A stretch of DNA of 64,000 nt from Streptomyces sp. NBC_01224. GTDB lineage: Bacteria > Actinomycetota > Actinomycetes > Streptomycetales > Streptomycetaceae. Location of the stretch: contig NZ_CP108529.1 of the NCBI RefSeq assembly GCF_036002945.1, forward strand, positions 744,001-808,000, given 5' to 3'. Numbering within the stretch: the first letter of the stretch is position 1; every line of letters starts with the position of its first letter. The notes beneath the pieces were generated by a model. That model worked only from the letters and a program-made list of their open reading frames with translations. It had not been told where the DNA came from and ran no database searches. Positions 42,111-50,833 of the stretch are shown here, piece by piece. The translations under genes and the position numbers were made by a program.

Positions 42111-43502
42111 TCATCGAGCGGGCAGCAGGGCGAGCAGCTGCGCCACCTCGTCGTCGGCGCAGCCCGCCAGCCGCTCCAGATCGGGCAGCGCCTTGCCGTC
42201 GGCCACCAGCCCGACCTGCACCCGGCCGCCGTATGTGGACAGGGCGATGGCCAGGGACTGGCCGCGGGCCAGCGGCGCCATGGGGTAGACGGCGCGCAGC
42301 GGGCAACCGCCGAGCGAGAGCGCCGAACGCGGCAGGGGCACGCTGGTGACCAGGACGTCGAAGAGCATCCTGGCCGCGTTCCCGGCGATCGGTGCGCCGA
42401 AGCGGTGGGCCAGCGAGGGCAGTTGATCGGCGAGTACGGCCACCGCGCCGGCGCCGCGGAAGGGTCCCGCAGCCTTGTTGCGGTCCATGGCCGTGCGGAC
42501 GGTACGGAGCCGCTTCCACGGGTCGGGCTCGGAGACGGGCAGCCCGAGCAGATAGGCGGAGAGCTTGTTCCCGCTCGCGGCGGCCTGGCCCGGTCTGCGG
42601 CGGGAGACCGGCACCAGGGCGCGCGGGTCCTCGGCGGGCAGCGGTTCGCCGCGCTCCAGCATCCAGCGGCGCAACGCCCCCGCGACGACTGCGAGCAGGA
42701 CATCGTTGGTCGTGCCTCCGGCGGCCCGCCGGATGCGCTGGACGGCGTCGAGGTCCAGGTCCGCGGTGACCAGCCGCCGGGTGCCGCTGGAGCTCGCGGT
42801 GAGTGCGGGCGCGCCGCGCAGGTCGAGGCGACTGGCCCGCACCATGGAGGCACCAACCCCGAACGCCCGTCCGAGATCCTCGATCCGGCCCAGCGCGAGG
42901 CCGGCGACCTGGCGCGGGCCCGGCATCCAGGAGCGGGGCGGAACCGTGCGCGCCCGGCGGGCGGACATGCCGCTGTGGGCACGTCCGGCGGCGGAGGCGA
43001 TCTCGTCGAAGATCCCGGCTCCGATGGCGACTGCGCGCATTCCGTCGGCGAGCGCATGGTGGAGCTTGACGAGCACCGCGAAGGGGCCGCCCGCGGCGCC
43101 GCCGATCACATACATCTGCCAGGGCGGCAGACCCCGTTCGAGGGGCCGCTCCATCAGTTCACCCGCGAGCCGGGTGGCGCCCGCCATGAATCCGCCGTCC
43201 TCACCCCGCGACTCAGCCTCGGTCAGTTGCACCCGCTCGATGTGCCGGTGCACATCGAAGTCCTTGTCCACGAACCAGGCCGCACCGCCGACCGGCAGCA
43301 GTACGTCCCTGACCCGCATCCGCAGCCGGGGAATCGCGGCGGCACGGATGCCCAGCAGCTCCAGCACGGCCTCCGGGCCGACGCTGTGCGCCGGGTCGGG
43401 CGGAGGGGAGAAGACGGCGAGCGCGCCGAGGTGCATGGGGTGGGCATCGGATTCGAGGTGCCAGAAGGCCAGATCGAGAGGTGCCAGTAGCTCAGTGCCC
43501 AA
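42111..43502 (-). CDS. Wax ester synthase/diacylglycerol acyltransferase (WS/DGAT)
   Basis: A 463-residue acyl-CoA acyltransferase that makes triacylglycerol (or wax esters). The catalytic HHxxxDG motif is intact as KLHHALADGM near residue 150; the N-terminal TELLAPLDLAFWHLES and ...SVPLPRSALSLGGCPLRAVYPM blocks are standard. A stop codon lies four codons upstream, and the only start that preserves the conserved N-terminus is TTG 43502, with GAGG just upstream. Triacylglycerol is the main carbon store of streptomycetes. The promoter region holds three GTTAC repeats. Separate transcription from the phosphatase gene upstream seems likely. Confidence 0.9.
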   Translation of the reverse strand: MGTELLAPLDLAFWHLESDAHPMHLGALAVFSPPPDPAHSVGPEAVLELLGIRAAAIPRLRMRVRDVLLPVGGAAWFVDKDFDVHRHIERVQLTEAESRGEDGGFMAGATRLAGELMERPLERGLPPWQMYVIGGAAGGPFAVLVKLHHALADGMRAVAIGAGIFDEIASAAGRAHSGMSARRARTVPPRSWMPGPRQVAGLALGRIEDLGRAFGVGASMVRASRLDLRGAPALTASSSGTRRLVTADLDLDAVQRIRRAAGGTTNDVLLAVVAGALRRWMLERGEPLPAEDPRALVPVSRRRPGQAAASGNKLSAYLLGLPVSEPDPWKRLRTVRTAMDRNKAAGPFRGAGAVAVLADQLPSLAHRFGAPIAGNAARMLFDVLVTSVPLPRSALSLGGCPLRAVYPMAPLARGQSLAIALSTYGGRVQVGLVADGKALPDLERLAGCADDEVAQLLALLPAR

Positions 43503-43562
43503 CGGGTCCTCATGTCATCGAAGACAAAGACTGACGGAGTCGCAGTCAATCGTTCGCGGTCG

Positions 43563-43602
43563 GTTACGGTCAAGCACAGACATGTTACGTTCTGTTACTG
43601 TC
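43563..43602. promoter_or_regulatory. Three direct GTTACnnTC repeats before the WS/DGAT gene
   Basis: GTTACGGTC (43563), GTTACGTTC (43584) and GTTACTGTC (43594) start 21 and 10 bases apart, i.e. on one face of the helix, 61-100 bp before the TTG start. A transcription factor that binds repeats is likely; not assigned. Confidence 0.5.
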
Positions 43603-43623
43603 GGGTAGTAGTCAACATCGCCG

Positions 43624-45690
43624 TCATTCGCGTTCCGGAATGACGAATTCGCACCACACGCACTTGCCGCTGCCCCGCGACTCCACACCCCACAGGTCCG
43701 CCAGCCGGTCCACCAGCATCAGCCCTCGCCCGGACACCCCGGCCTGCCCCGCGTCCCGGCGCCGGGGCAGCGCGCTGGAACGGTCCTCGACGTCGACCCG
43801 CAGCCGCCGCTCGGGCCCGGTGAGCACCCGGATCGTGACGATCGCCCCGCCGTCGGTGTGCATCAGCGCGTTGGTGACCAGCTCGTCGGCGGCCAGCTCG
43901 ACCTCGTCGGCCCGCGCCCTGGCACCCCAGGCCCGCACCGCGGCACGGATCATGTGCCGCGCGGAGCTCAGCGCCTCCGGGTCGCCCTGTGCGACATGCT
44001 GCTGGAGCCGGCCGCCCGGCCGGGGTGCGTGAGCGGCCTGCCGGCGCAGCAGCAGGACCGCCACATCGTCCTCGCCGCCACGCTCGTCGACCTCTTCGCA
44101 GAGCTGGTCGGCCAGCCGCTGGAGGCCCTGCGGACCGTTGCGCACCATGGACGCCAGCAGCTGCATGCCCTCGTCGAGATCGGCTCCGGGCAGCTCCACC
44201 AGACCGTCGGTGAACAGCACCAGCGTCTGACCGGGGTCCAGCTCGACCGTGCTGACCGGGTATTCGAGCCGCCCGAACTCGGCCGACAGCCCCAGCGGCA
44301 GCCCGCCCTCCACGGGCAGCCTGCGGCAGCTGCCGTCGGTGTCGCGCACCAGCGGATCGACATGACCGGCCCGGACCAGCTGCACCACTCCCGTTGTCAG
44401 GTCGGCCTCGGCGTAGGAGCAGGTCGCGAAGCGGTCGGTGTCCAGCTCATGAAGGAACACCGAGGCCCGGGCCATCACAGTGGCGGGGCTGTGCCCTTCC
44501 GCCGCGTAGGCGCGCAGCACGATGCGCAGCTGCCCCATGACAGCCGCGGCATGCGTGTCGTGGCCCTGCACGTCCCCGATAACGGCCCCGACCCGGCCGC
44601 CGGGCAGCGGGATGACGTCGTACCAGTCGCCCCCGATGTCCCGGCCCAGCCGGGCCGACCGATACCGAACGGCGACCTGCGCGCCCGGCACGTCCGGGAT
44701 CCGGCGCGGCAGCATGGCCTGCTGCAGGCCCTCGGCGAGATCGTGCTCCTGCTCGTACAGCATGGCCCGCTGCAGACTCTGGGCGATGGAGCTGCCGAGA
44801 GCGACGAGCAGGTTGCGTTCGTCGCCGGTGAAGCCGTCCTTCTCGCTGTAGAGCAGTCCGAGTGCGCCGATGGGCCGGGCCTGGGCGATCAGCGGCAGAT
44901 AGGCGGCGGACGTGATGCCGAGGTGGCTGATGTGGGGCCACAGAATCGGGTACGAGGTGGCGAAATCCGTGGCGGACTCGATGAACCGGGGCGAGAGCGT
45001 AGTCACCACTTCGCTCATCGGGTACGGCTCGTCCGTCCGGGTGTAACGGGTACCGGGTACGAAGGAGCCGTCCGGGCCGTCCGCCACCAGATGGATGCGT
45101 CCCGCCTCGATCAGGCCCACGACCAGGCTGGTCGCACCGAGATGCGCCAGGCCCTGCGAGTTCTTCAGCACGTCGATGACGTCCCGGACCGTCCGGGCGT
45201 GGGCCAGCGCGGCCGTGGTGCCCTCCACCAGGCTGGTGCGGCGCTGCCGCTCCATGTCCAGTTCGCGGCGGGCGGTGGAGTCGGCCAGCTCCTGGGTGGC
45301 GTCCCGGACGATGCCGATGATGCGATGGGGGCGGCCGGTCTCGTCGCGCTGGATGAAGCCCTGGGTATGGGTCCAGCGCAGAGTGCCGTCACGCCTCAGG
45401 ATCCTGAAATACGCGCCGTAATTTCTCTGCCCGCCCTTGAGGGCCTGCGCGACCATCGCGTCGAGCCGGACACCCTCGTCCGGCGGCACCCGCGGCGCGA
45501 GCGACTCCGGCCGGTCGTCGTATTCCTCGGCCCGCAGGTCGAACACATCGAGTGCGGGCCGGTCCATGTGCATGAGGCCACTGTCGAGGTCCCAGTCGAA
45601 ACTGCCCATACGGTTCAGGGCGAGGCTGAGATCCGGGTGGGCGGGCCAATCGTCCGGGAGTGACAGGGCACCCGCTACCCGATCATCCAT
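43624..45690 (-). CDS. PAS-GAF-SpoIIE phosphatase-ATPase regulator (RsbU/RsbW fusion)
   Basis: A 688-residue signalling protein. PAS domain (~25-140, MGSFDWDLDSGLMHMDRPAL), GAF domain (~165-325), PP2C/SpoIIE phosphatase (~345-555; GRDIGGDWYDVIPLPGGRVGAVIGDVQGHD metal-site motifs, seen as GGDWYD and GDVQGHD), and a C-terminal GHKL ATPase (~580-688; ELAADELVTNALMHT and GRGLMLVDRLADLWG). So phosphatase and anti-sigma-like kinase are in one chain. ATG 45690 is used; GTG three codons earlier is possible. It likely sets the state of an anti-anti-sigma factor. Large paralogous family in Streptomyces. Divergent from fprA. Confidence 0.9.
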   Translation of the reverse strand: MDDRVAGALSLPDDWPAHPDLSLALNRMGSFDWDLDSGLMHMDRPALDVFDLRAEEYDDRPESLAPRVPPDEGVRLDAMVAQALKGGQRNYGAYFRILRRDGTLRWTHTQGFIQRDETGRPHRIIGIVRDATQELADSTARRELDMERQRRTSLVEGTTAALAHARTVRDVIDVLKNSQGLAHLGATSLVVGLIEAGRIHLVADGPDGSFVPGTRYTRTDEPYPMSEVVTTLSPRFIESATDFATSYPILWPHISHLGITSAAYLPLIAQARPIGALGLLYSEKDGFTGDERNLLVALGSSIAQSLQRAMLYEQEHDLAEGLQQAMLPRRIPDVPGAQVAVRYRSARLGRDIGGDWYDVIPLPGGRVGAVIGDVQGHDTHAAAVMGQLRIVLRAYAAEGHSPATVMARASVFLHELDTDRFATCSYAEADLTTGVVQLVRAGHVDPLVRDTDGSCRRLPVEGGLPLGLSAEFGRLEYPVSTVELDPGQTLVLFTDGLVELPGADLDEGMQLLASMVRNGPQGLQRLADQLCEEVDERGGEDDVAVLLLRRQAAHAPRPGGRLQQHVAQGDPEALSSARHMIRAAVRAWGARARADEVELAADELVTNALMHTDGGAIVTIRVLTGPERRLRVDVEDRSSALPRRRDAGQAGVSGRGLMLVDRLADLWGVESRGSGKCVWCEFVIPERE

Positions 45691-45949
45691 GCGGGTCACT
45701 CTGTCATCATTTGTCCAATTCTTCGAGCGAACCCCGAACCGGCGGGGAATCCGGTGTCGCACAGTCGGGGCACCTTCCCGCCCTCCCGCCGGCACCGGGC
45801 TGCAGCGCCCTGGACCGCCCCGAAAGGTGCCCGCCCAGAGGCCGCAGGTCAACAGCGGATACCGTGTCCCGTGGAGCACGGTAAGCCCATCCTTACTTCT
45901 ACCCTGCGCCGCACTGCCCGCGTCAGCCCGTTCTAAGGACCTGCACTCC

Positions 45950-47317
45950 ATGACCCGCCCCGTCCGCGTCGCCATAGTCGGAGCCGGCCCCGCCGGAATC
46001 TACGCAGCGGACGCGCTGCTGAAATCCGAGGCCGCTCAGGACCCGGGTGTTTCGATCGACCTGTTCGAACGGATGCCCGCCCCCTTCGGCCTGATCCGCT
46101 ACGGAGTGGCCCCCGACCACCCGCGGATCAAGGGCATCGTCCAGGCACTGCACCAGGTGCTCGACAAGCCGCAGTTGCGACTGTTCGGCAACGTCGACTA
46201 CCCCGCCGACATCGACCTGGACGATCTCCGGTCCTTCTACGACGCGGTGATCTTCTCCACCGGCGCCGACGCGGACCGCGCGCTCGACATCCCCGGCGGC
46301 TCCCTGGACGGTTCCCACGGCGCGGCCGACTTCGTCTCCTGGTACGACGGACACCCCGATGTGGCCCGCACCTGGCCCCTGGATGCGGAGAAGGTAGCCG
46401 TGCTCGGGGTGGGCAATGTGGCGCTGGACGTGGCACGCATGCTCGCCAAGACGGCGGACGAACTGCTGCCGACCGAGATACCCGCGAACGTCTACGAAGG
46501 CCTCAAGGCCAACAAGGCCCTGGAAGTACACGTCTTCGGGCGCCGCGGTCCCGCGCAGGCCAAGTTCAGCCCGATGGAGCTCCGGGAGCTGGACCACTCA
46601 CCGAACATCGAGGTCATCGTCAACCCCGAGGACATCGAGTACGACGCGGGCTCGATCGAGACCCGGCGCGGCAACAAGCAGGCCAACATGGTCGCCTCCA
46701 CGCTGGAGAACTGGGCCATCCGCGACGTGGGCGACCGGCCGCACAAGCTGTTCCTGCACTTCTTCGAGTCCCCGGCCGAGATACTCGGCGAGGACGGCCG
46801 GGTCGTCGGTCTGCGTACCGAACGGACCGAGCTGGACGGCACCGGGAACGTCAAGGGCACCGGACGCTTCACGGACTGGGACGTACAGAGCGTCTACCGC
46901 GCGGTCGGCTACTACTCGCAGGAGCTCCCGAAGCTCCCGTTCGACGTGGCCTCCGGCACCGTCCCGCACGCCGCAGGGCGTGTCGTCGAGGGCGAGGAGC
47001 CCATGCCGTCGGTGTACGTCACGGGGTGGATCAAGCGCGGCCCGATCGGTCTGATCGGCCACACCAAGGGCGATGCCAACGAAACGGTCGCCTGCCTCCT
47101 GGACGACCATGCCACCGGCCGCCTGGCCACCCCGGCACAGCCCGATCCGGAGGCCGTAACGGCCTTCCTGGAGGAGCGCGGCGTCCGCTACACCACCCGC
47201 GAGGGCTGGTACCGCCTGGACACGCACGAGCAGGCACTGGGCACGGAGCAGGGACGCGAGAGGATCAAGGTCGTGGAGCGCGACGCCATGCTGGACGCTT
47301 CCGAGCCCCGCTCCTGA
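45950..47317 (+). CDS. fprA: NADPH-ferredoxin reductase FprA
   Basis: A 455-residue adrenodoxin-reductase-type flavoenzyme. FAD site VAIVGAGPAGIYAADALL (residue 8), MPAPFGLIRYGVAPDHP block, NADPH site VAVLGVGNVALDVARML near 157, HVFGRRGPAQAKFSPMEL and the C-terminal YVTGWIKRGPIGLIGHTKGDA are all present. It passes electrons from NADPH to ferredoxins, for example for cytochrome P450s. ATG 45950; AAGGA lies 10 bases before. It is followed by an exceptional terminator. Confidence 0.93.
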   Translation: MTRPVRVAIVGAGPAGIYAADALLKSEAAQDPGVSIDLFERMPAPFGLIRYGVAPDHPRIKGIVQALHQVLDKPQLRLFGNVDYPADIDLDDLRSFYDAVIFSTGADADRALDIPGGSLDGSHGAADFVSWYDGHPDVARTWPLDAEKVAVLGVGNVALDVARMLAKTADELLPTEIPANVYEGLKANKALEVHVFGRRGPAQAKFSPMELRELDHSPNIEVIVNPEDIEYDAGSIETRRGNKQANMVASTLENWAIRDVGDRPHKLFLHFFESPAEILGEDGRVVGLRTERTELDGTGNVKGTGRFTDWDVQSVYRAVGYYSQELPKLPFDVASGTVPHAAGRVVEGEEPMPSVYVTGWIKRGPIGLIGHTKGDANETVACLLDDHATGRLATPAQPDPEAVTAFLEERGVRYTTREGWYRLDTHEQALGTEQGRERIKVVERDAMLDASEPRS

Positions 47318-47325
47318 AGTACGCG

Positions 47326-47370
47326 CCGCCCTTCCGGTCGGCCGCCGTCGGCGGCCGACCGGAAGGGCGG
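47326..47370. terminator. Strong terminator after fprA, 21-bp perfect stem
   Basis: Two 21-base arms pair without mismatch around the loop GTC. It lies 9 bp after the fprA stop and 41 bp before the convergent chitinase end, so it probably works for both directions. Confidence 0.85.
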
Positions 47371-47410
47371 ATCCGTTCACCTCGACAGAGCTGCCCGGCT
47401 CGTGATTGGC

Positions 47411-48463
47411 TCAACGGCCCTGCAGCGCCCTGACGTTGTCCCCGAATACCCACCCCTTCGAACCGTCCCAGTTCAGCGACCAGGTCATCAGGCCCTTGAG
47501 ACTGCTGCCGTAGTGGTTCCACGCCTGCGACACCTGACCCGGCGTCATATAGCCACCACCAGCGCCTGGTTGGGCAGGGAGTCCAGGTACCTGCTTGTCG
47601 TAGGGGACCTTGATCGTGGCGCCCTGGATGACAAGGCCCTTGTTCAGACAGTCCGTCTGCGCGGTGAATCCTTCGACCGTGCCGGCGGAGTACGAGTCGC
47701 CCGCGCACCCGTACATGCTGCCGTTGTAGTACTGCATGTTCAGCCACCACAGGCGGCCGTTGTCCGCGTACTTCTTCACCATGGGCAGGTAGGCGCCCCA
47801 GATCGAGCCGTGCGTGATGCTCCCACCGGTTACATAGGCCGTCTCCGGCGCCATCGTCAGGCCGGAGTTCGAGGACATCCGGGCGAGCACACCGTCGATG
47901 ATGCGGATGAGGTTGGCCTGCGAGGTCGACAACTGGCTGATGTCGCCACTGCCGGTCAGGCCGGTCTCGATATCGATGTCGATGCCGTCGAAGTTGTACT
48001 CCTTCAGGATCGGCACGACCGTGTCGACAAACCGGTCGGCGACGGCACTGGAGCCGAGGTCGATACCGGCGGTCGCACCGCCGATGGACATGAGGGTGGT
48101 GAGTCCGGCGTCCTTCGCCTCGCACATCTCGGCCGGGGTCGGGACCTTCACCGTCGAGTCCATCCCGTCCTCCCACAGGACGGTGCCGTCCGGGAGGATG
48201 ACGGGGAAGGCCGCATTGATCACGTTGTAGCCGTGACCCATGATGCGGCTGTCGGTGACCGGAATCCAACCGAGTGGCGGGTGCACGCCGTTGGACGCGC
48301 CGTCCCAGTTCTCCCAGTACCCCTGGAGCACCTTGCCCGAGGGCTTCGACTTGACCGCGCACGTGTCCTCCTGCGCGACGCTCGGCGTTGCGCCGACCAG
48401 CATCTGCACGACACAGGCCGCCGCGAGGCCGAGCCCCAGCAGGCGCGATGTCCGACCGATCAT
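47411..48463 (-). CDS. Secreted GH18 chitinase, single catalytic domain
   Basis: A 350-residue enzyme. Signal peptide 1-~30 (LLGLGLAAACVVQMLVGATPSVA). One GH18 barrel: QGYWENWDGASNG, LTTLMSIGGATAG, the catalytic motif YNFDGIDIDIETG (D-x-D-x-E near residue 160) and WWLNMQYYNGS, GLMTWSLNWDGS. No binding module, unlike the other chitinase in the window. The small size and motifs resemble ChiD/ChiC-like exochitinases. GGAAGGGAACTGAAC precedes ATG 48463. Two DasR-like sites lie 110-145 bp upstream. Confidence 0.92.
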   Translation of the reverse strand: MIGRTSRLLGLGLAAACVVQMLVGATPSVAQEDTCAVKSKPSGKVLQGYWENWDGASNGVHPPLGWIPVTDSRIMGHGYNVINAAFPVILPDGTVLWEDGMDSTVKVPTPAEMCEAKDAGLTTLMSIGGATAGIDLGSSAVADRFVDTVVPILKEYNFDGIDIDIETGLTGSGDISQLSTSQANLIRIIDGVLARMSSNSGLTMAPETAYVTGGSITHGSIWGAYLPMVKKYADNGRLWWLNMQYYNGSMYGCAGDSYSAGTVEGFTAQTDCLNKGLVIQGATIKVPYDKQVPGLPAQPGAGGGYMTPGQVSQAWNHYGSSLKGLMTWSLNWDGSKGWVFGDNVRALQGR

Positions 48464-48570
48464 GTTCAGTTCCCTTCCCGGACGAATCGGATGATGACGG
48501 TCATGCCCCTGACAAGCATCTCGACAAGCGTTCCCCGCACGGCTCCGCGCGCCACGATGCGCCCAACGCA

Positions 48571-48608
48571 AGTTGGTCCAGACCTTTCATCAATGGGTCT
48601 GGACCAAG
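48571..48608 (-). promoter_or_regulatory. Paired DasR-like operators of the second chitinase
   Basis: Two sites with the core TGGTCCAGACC, facing opposite ways (48574-48585 and 48595-48606), centres 21 bp apart (two helix turns). They agree with the 12-bp repeats of known Streptomyces chitinase promoters and with the site at 17884. Confidence 0.8.
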
Positions 48609-48652
48609 GGCGGATACCGATAACCGGAGGCCGGTTGTAGGCGGAAGTTGAC

Positions 48653-48671
48653 TTAGCTTAGGCTTACCTAA
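48653..48671 (+). promoter_or_regulatory. Iron box (DmdR/DtxR-type operator)
   Basis: TTAGCTTAGGCTTACCTAA, a 19-bp interrupted palindrome matching the actinobacterial iron-box consensus TTAGGTTAGGCTAACCTAA at 17 positions. It lies 57 bp before the siderophore-binding lipoprotein gene. Confidence 0.88.
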
Positions 48672-48728
48672 ATCCTCGCGGTTCGCGCGGATCCAACTGC
48701 TCTGCCCGCCAACCCATGAGGAACATCC

Positions 48729-49778
48729 ATGTCCCGGTTCACCCGCGTGCGTCGCCGGACGCTCGCCGCAACTGCCACCGCCGCAGCGTTCGTTCTCGTC
48801 CTCGGTGGTTGTTCGTCGAGCGACGACGCCAAGGAGACCTCCGGCGCATCCGGGAAGAGCAACGGAGCGTTCCCCGTCTCGATCAAGAGCGCGCTCGGCA
48901 CGGCCGAGATCAAGGAACAGCCCGAACGGATCGTCACCCTCGGCCAGGGCTCGGCCGAGACCGCCATCGCGCTCGGCCACACCCCGGTGGGCATGGAGAA
49001 GTACGAGTGGGGCAGCGACAAGACCGGCTATCTGCCCTGGATCCACCAGGCGGTGAAGAAGTCCGGCGACAAGCTGCCGACCCAGTTCACGGGTGGTGAG
49101 GACATCGACTTCGAGGCCATCACCGAGCTGGAGCCGGATGTCATCCTCGCGCCGTGGTCCGGGATCACGCAGAAGGATTACGACATCCTCAAGGACATCG
49201 CCCCCACCGTCGCCTACCCCGATCTGGCGTGGAGCACGGACTGGGACCAGCAGATCGACATCATCGGCAAGGCGCTGGGACAGACGGACGAGGCGAAGGG
49301 CCTCGTCTCGAAGATCGAGAAGCAGCTGTCCGACGCGGCGGCGACCCGGCCGAACTACAAGAACTACAAGTTCTCGTACATCTACAACACCGGTCCCGGC
49401 ACCCTCGGCGTGTTCAAGCCCGAGGAGCAGCGCGTCAAGATGCTCTCCTCGCTCGGTCTCACCGTCGACCCGGTGGTGAACACCTTCAAGGAGACCAAGG
49501 GCACCGACTCGGCGCTCATCGGTCTGGAGAACGCCGAGAAGCTGAAGGACAGCGATCTGCTCTTCACCTTCTACATGGATGACAAGTCCCGCAAGGAGAT
49601 CGAGGCTCAGCCGCTGTACGCGGCGATGCCCGCAGTCAAGAGCGGCGCCATGGTGTACAGCAAGGACAACTCCTTCGTCACCGCCTCCTCGATCATCAAC
49701 CCGCTCACCGTGCCGTGGGTGATCGACCGATACCTGCCGCTGATCGACAAGGCCATCAAGGCCGCCGACAACGGCTGA
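48729..49778 (+). CDS. Iron-siderophore-binding lipoprotein (FecB/FhuD type)
   Basis: A 349-residue substrate-binding protein of class III. Lipobox LVLGGC (Cys ~28), Ser/Lys linker, then PERIVTLGQGSAETAIALGHTPVGM (in parts), PDVILAPWSGI and the long backbone helix between two lobes. It binds a ferric siderophore on the cell surface and hands it to the two FecCD permeases encoded just downstream. The upstream iron box predicts repression by DmdR when iron is plentiful. ATG 48729 follows GAGGAACATCC. No ATPase gene follows, so energy must come from one elsewhere. Confidence 0.92.
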   Translation: MSRFTRVRRRTLAATATAAAFVLVLGGCSSSDDAKETSGASGKSNGAFPVSIKSALGTAEIKEQPERIVTLGQGSAETAIALGHTPVGMEKYEWGSDKTGYLPWIHQAVKKSGDKLPTQFTGGEDIDFEAITELEPDVILAPWSGITQKDYDILKDIAPTVAYPDLAWSTDWDQQIDIIGKALGQTDEAKGLVSKIEKQLSDAAATRPNYKNYKFSYIYNTGPGTLGVFKPEEQRVKMLSSLGLTVDPVVNTFKETKGTDSALIGLENAEKLKDSDLLFTFYMDDKSRKEIEAQPLYAAMPAVKSGAMVYSKDNSFVTASSIINPLTVPWVIDRYLPLIDKAIKAADNG

Positions 49779-49795
49779 GGCCGGCCACCGCCCAC

Positions 49796-50833
49796 ATGGC
49801 CACCACCACGCATGCACCGCCGAGTGGTGCCGGCACCTCACGGACCGGCACCGCTCGGCGGGTGTATTCCCTCGTCATCGCACTCGTCGTTCTCGTGCTC
49901 GCCGTGTTCGCGAGCGTCATGTTCGGCAGCCGGACCACCTCGTTCAGCGATGTGCTGCACGTCCTGTCCGGCACCGCCGATCCGAATGTCACCACCATCA
50001 TCGAAAGCCGCTGTCCGAGGACCGCGCTCGGTGTACTCGCCGGTCTCTGTCTTGCCGTCGCGGGCACACTCATGCAGGGCGTGACCCGTAATCCGCTGGC
50101 CGATCCCGGCCTCCTGGGGATCAACGCGGGCGCCTCGGCGAGCGTCGTCGCCGCGACGGCCTTCCTGGGGGCGTCGGGCAGTACGGACACCATGTGGTGG
50201 GCGCTGCCCGGCGCGCTGATTGCCGGTCTGCTCGTCCATGCGATCGGATCGGCGGGTTCGGGCAGCGGACTGGTGCGGCTCGTGCTCGCCGGTGCGGTGC
50301 TCTCCGCCGTGCTGATGGCGTTCATCCAGGCGGTGACCCTGAGCCGGCCGCAGGTGTTCGACAGCTACCGGTACTGGGTCGTCGGCGCGCTCGGCGGCAG
50401 GGACTTCGACGTCTTCCTGTCGGTTCTGCCGTTCGCTGTGGTCGGCCTGGTGATAGCCGCAGTGCTGGGGCCCGGCCTCAACACACTCGCACTCGGTGAC
50501 TCGACCGCGGCGTCCCTCGGGGCGAATCCGGCCCTCGTCCGGGCGGGCGGGCTGCTCTCGGCCACGCTGCTGAGCGCCGCGGCAACTGCGGCGGTCGGCC
50601 CGATCGCCTTCGTCGGCCTGGCCGTTCCGCATGTGGTGCGGGCCCTGGTCGGTGTCGACTTCCGTATGCAGATCCTTTTCTCGGCGCTGGCCGGTCCCTC
50701 GCTGCTGCTCCTCGCGGATGTCGTGGGGCGGGTGGTCATGCGCCCGCAGGAACTGATGGTCGGTGTCGTGACAGCGTTCATCGGAGCGCCCGCACTGCTC
50801 ATTGCCGTACGCAGGATGAGGGGCAACGCATGA
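49796..50833 (+). CDS. Siderophore ABC transporter permease 1 (FecCD family)
   Basis: A 345-residue membrane protein with ~9-10 segments. Family blocks: ESRCPRTALGVLAGLCLAVAGTLMQGVTRNPLADPGLLGINAGAS (seen as GTLMQGVTRNPLADPGLLGI), and the coupling helix GPIAFVGLAVPHVVRALVG. It starts 17 bp after the lipoprotein gene and ends in an ATGA overlap with permease 2. Forms a heterodimer with it. Confidence 0.92.
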   Translation: MATTTHAPPSGAGTSRTGTARRVYSLVIALVVLVLAVFASVMFGSRTTSFSDVLHVLSGTADPNVTTIIESRCPRTALGVLAGLCLAVAGTLMQGVTRNPLADPGLLGINAGASASVVAATAFLGASGSTDTMWWALPGALIAGLLVHAIGSAGSGSGLVRLVLAGAVLSAVLMAFIQAVTLSRPQVFDSYRYWVVGALGGRDFDVFLSVLPFAVVGLVIAAVLGPGLNTLALGDSTAASLGANPALVRAGGLLSATLLSAAATAAVGPIAFVGLAVPHVVRALVGVDFRMQILFSALAGPSLLLLADVVGRVVMRPQELMVGVVTAFIGAPALLIAVRRMRGNA

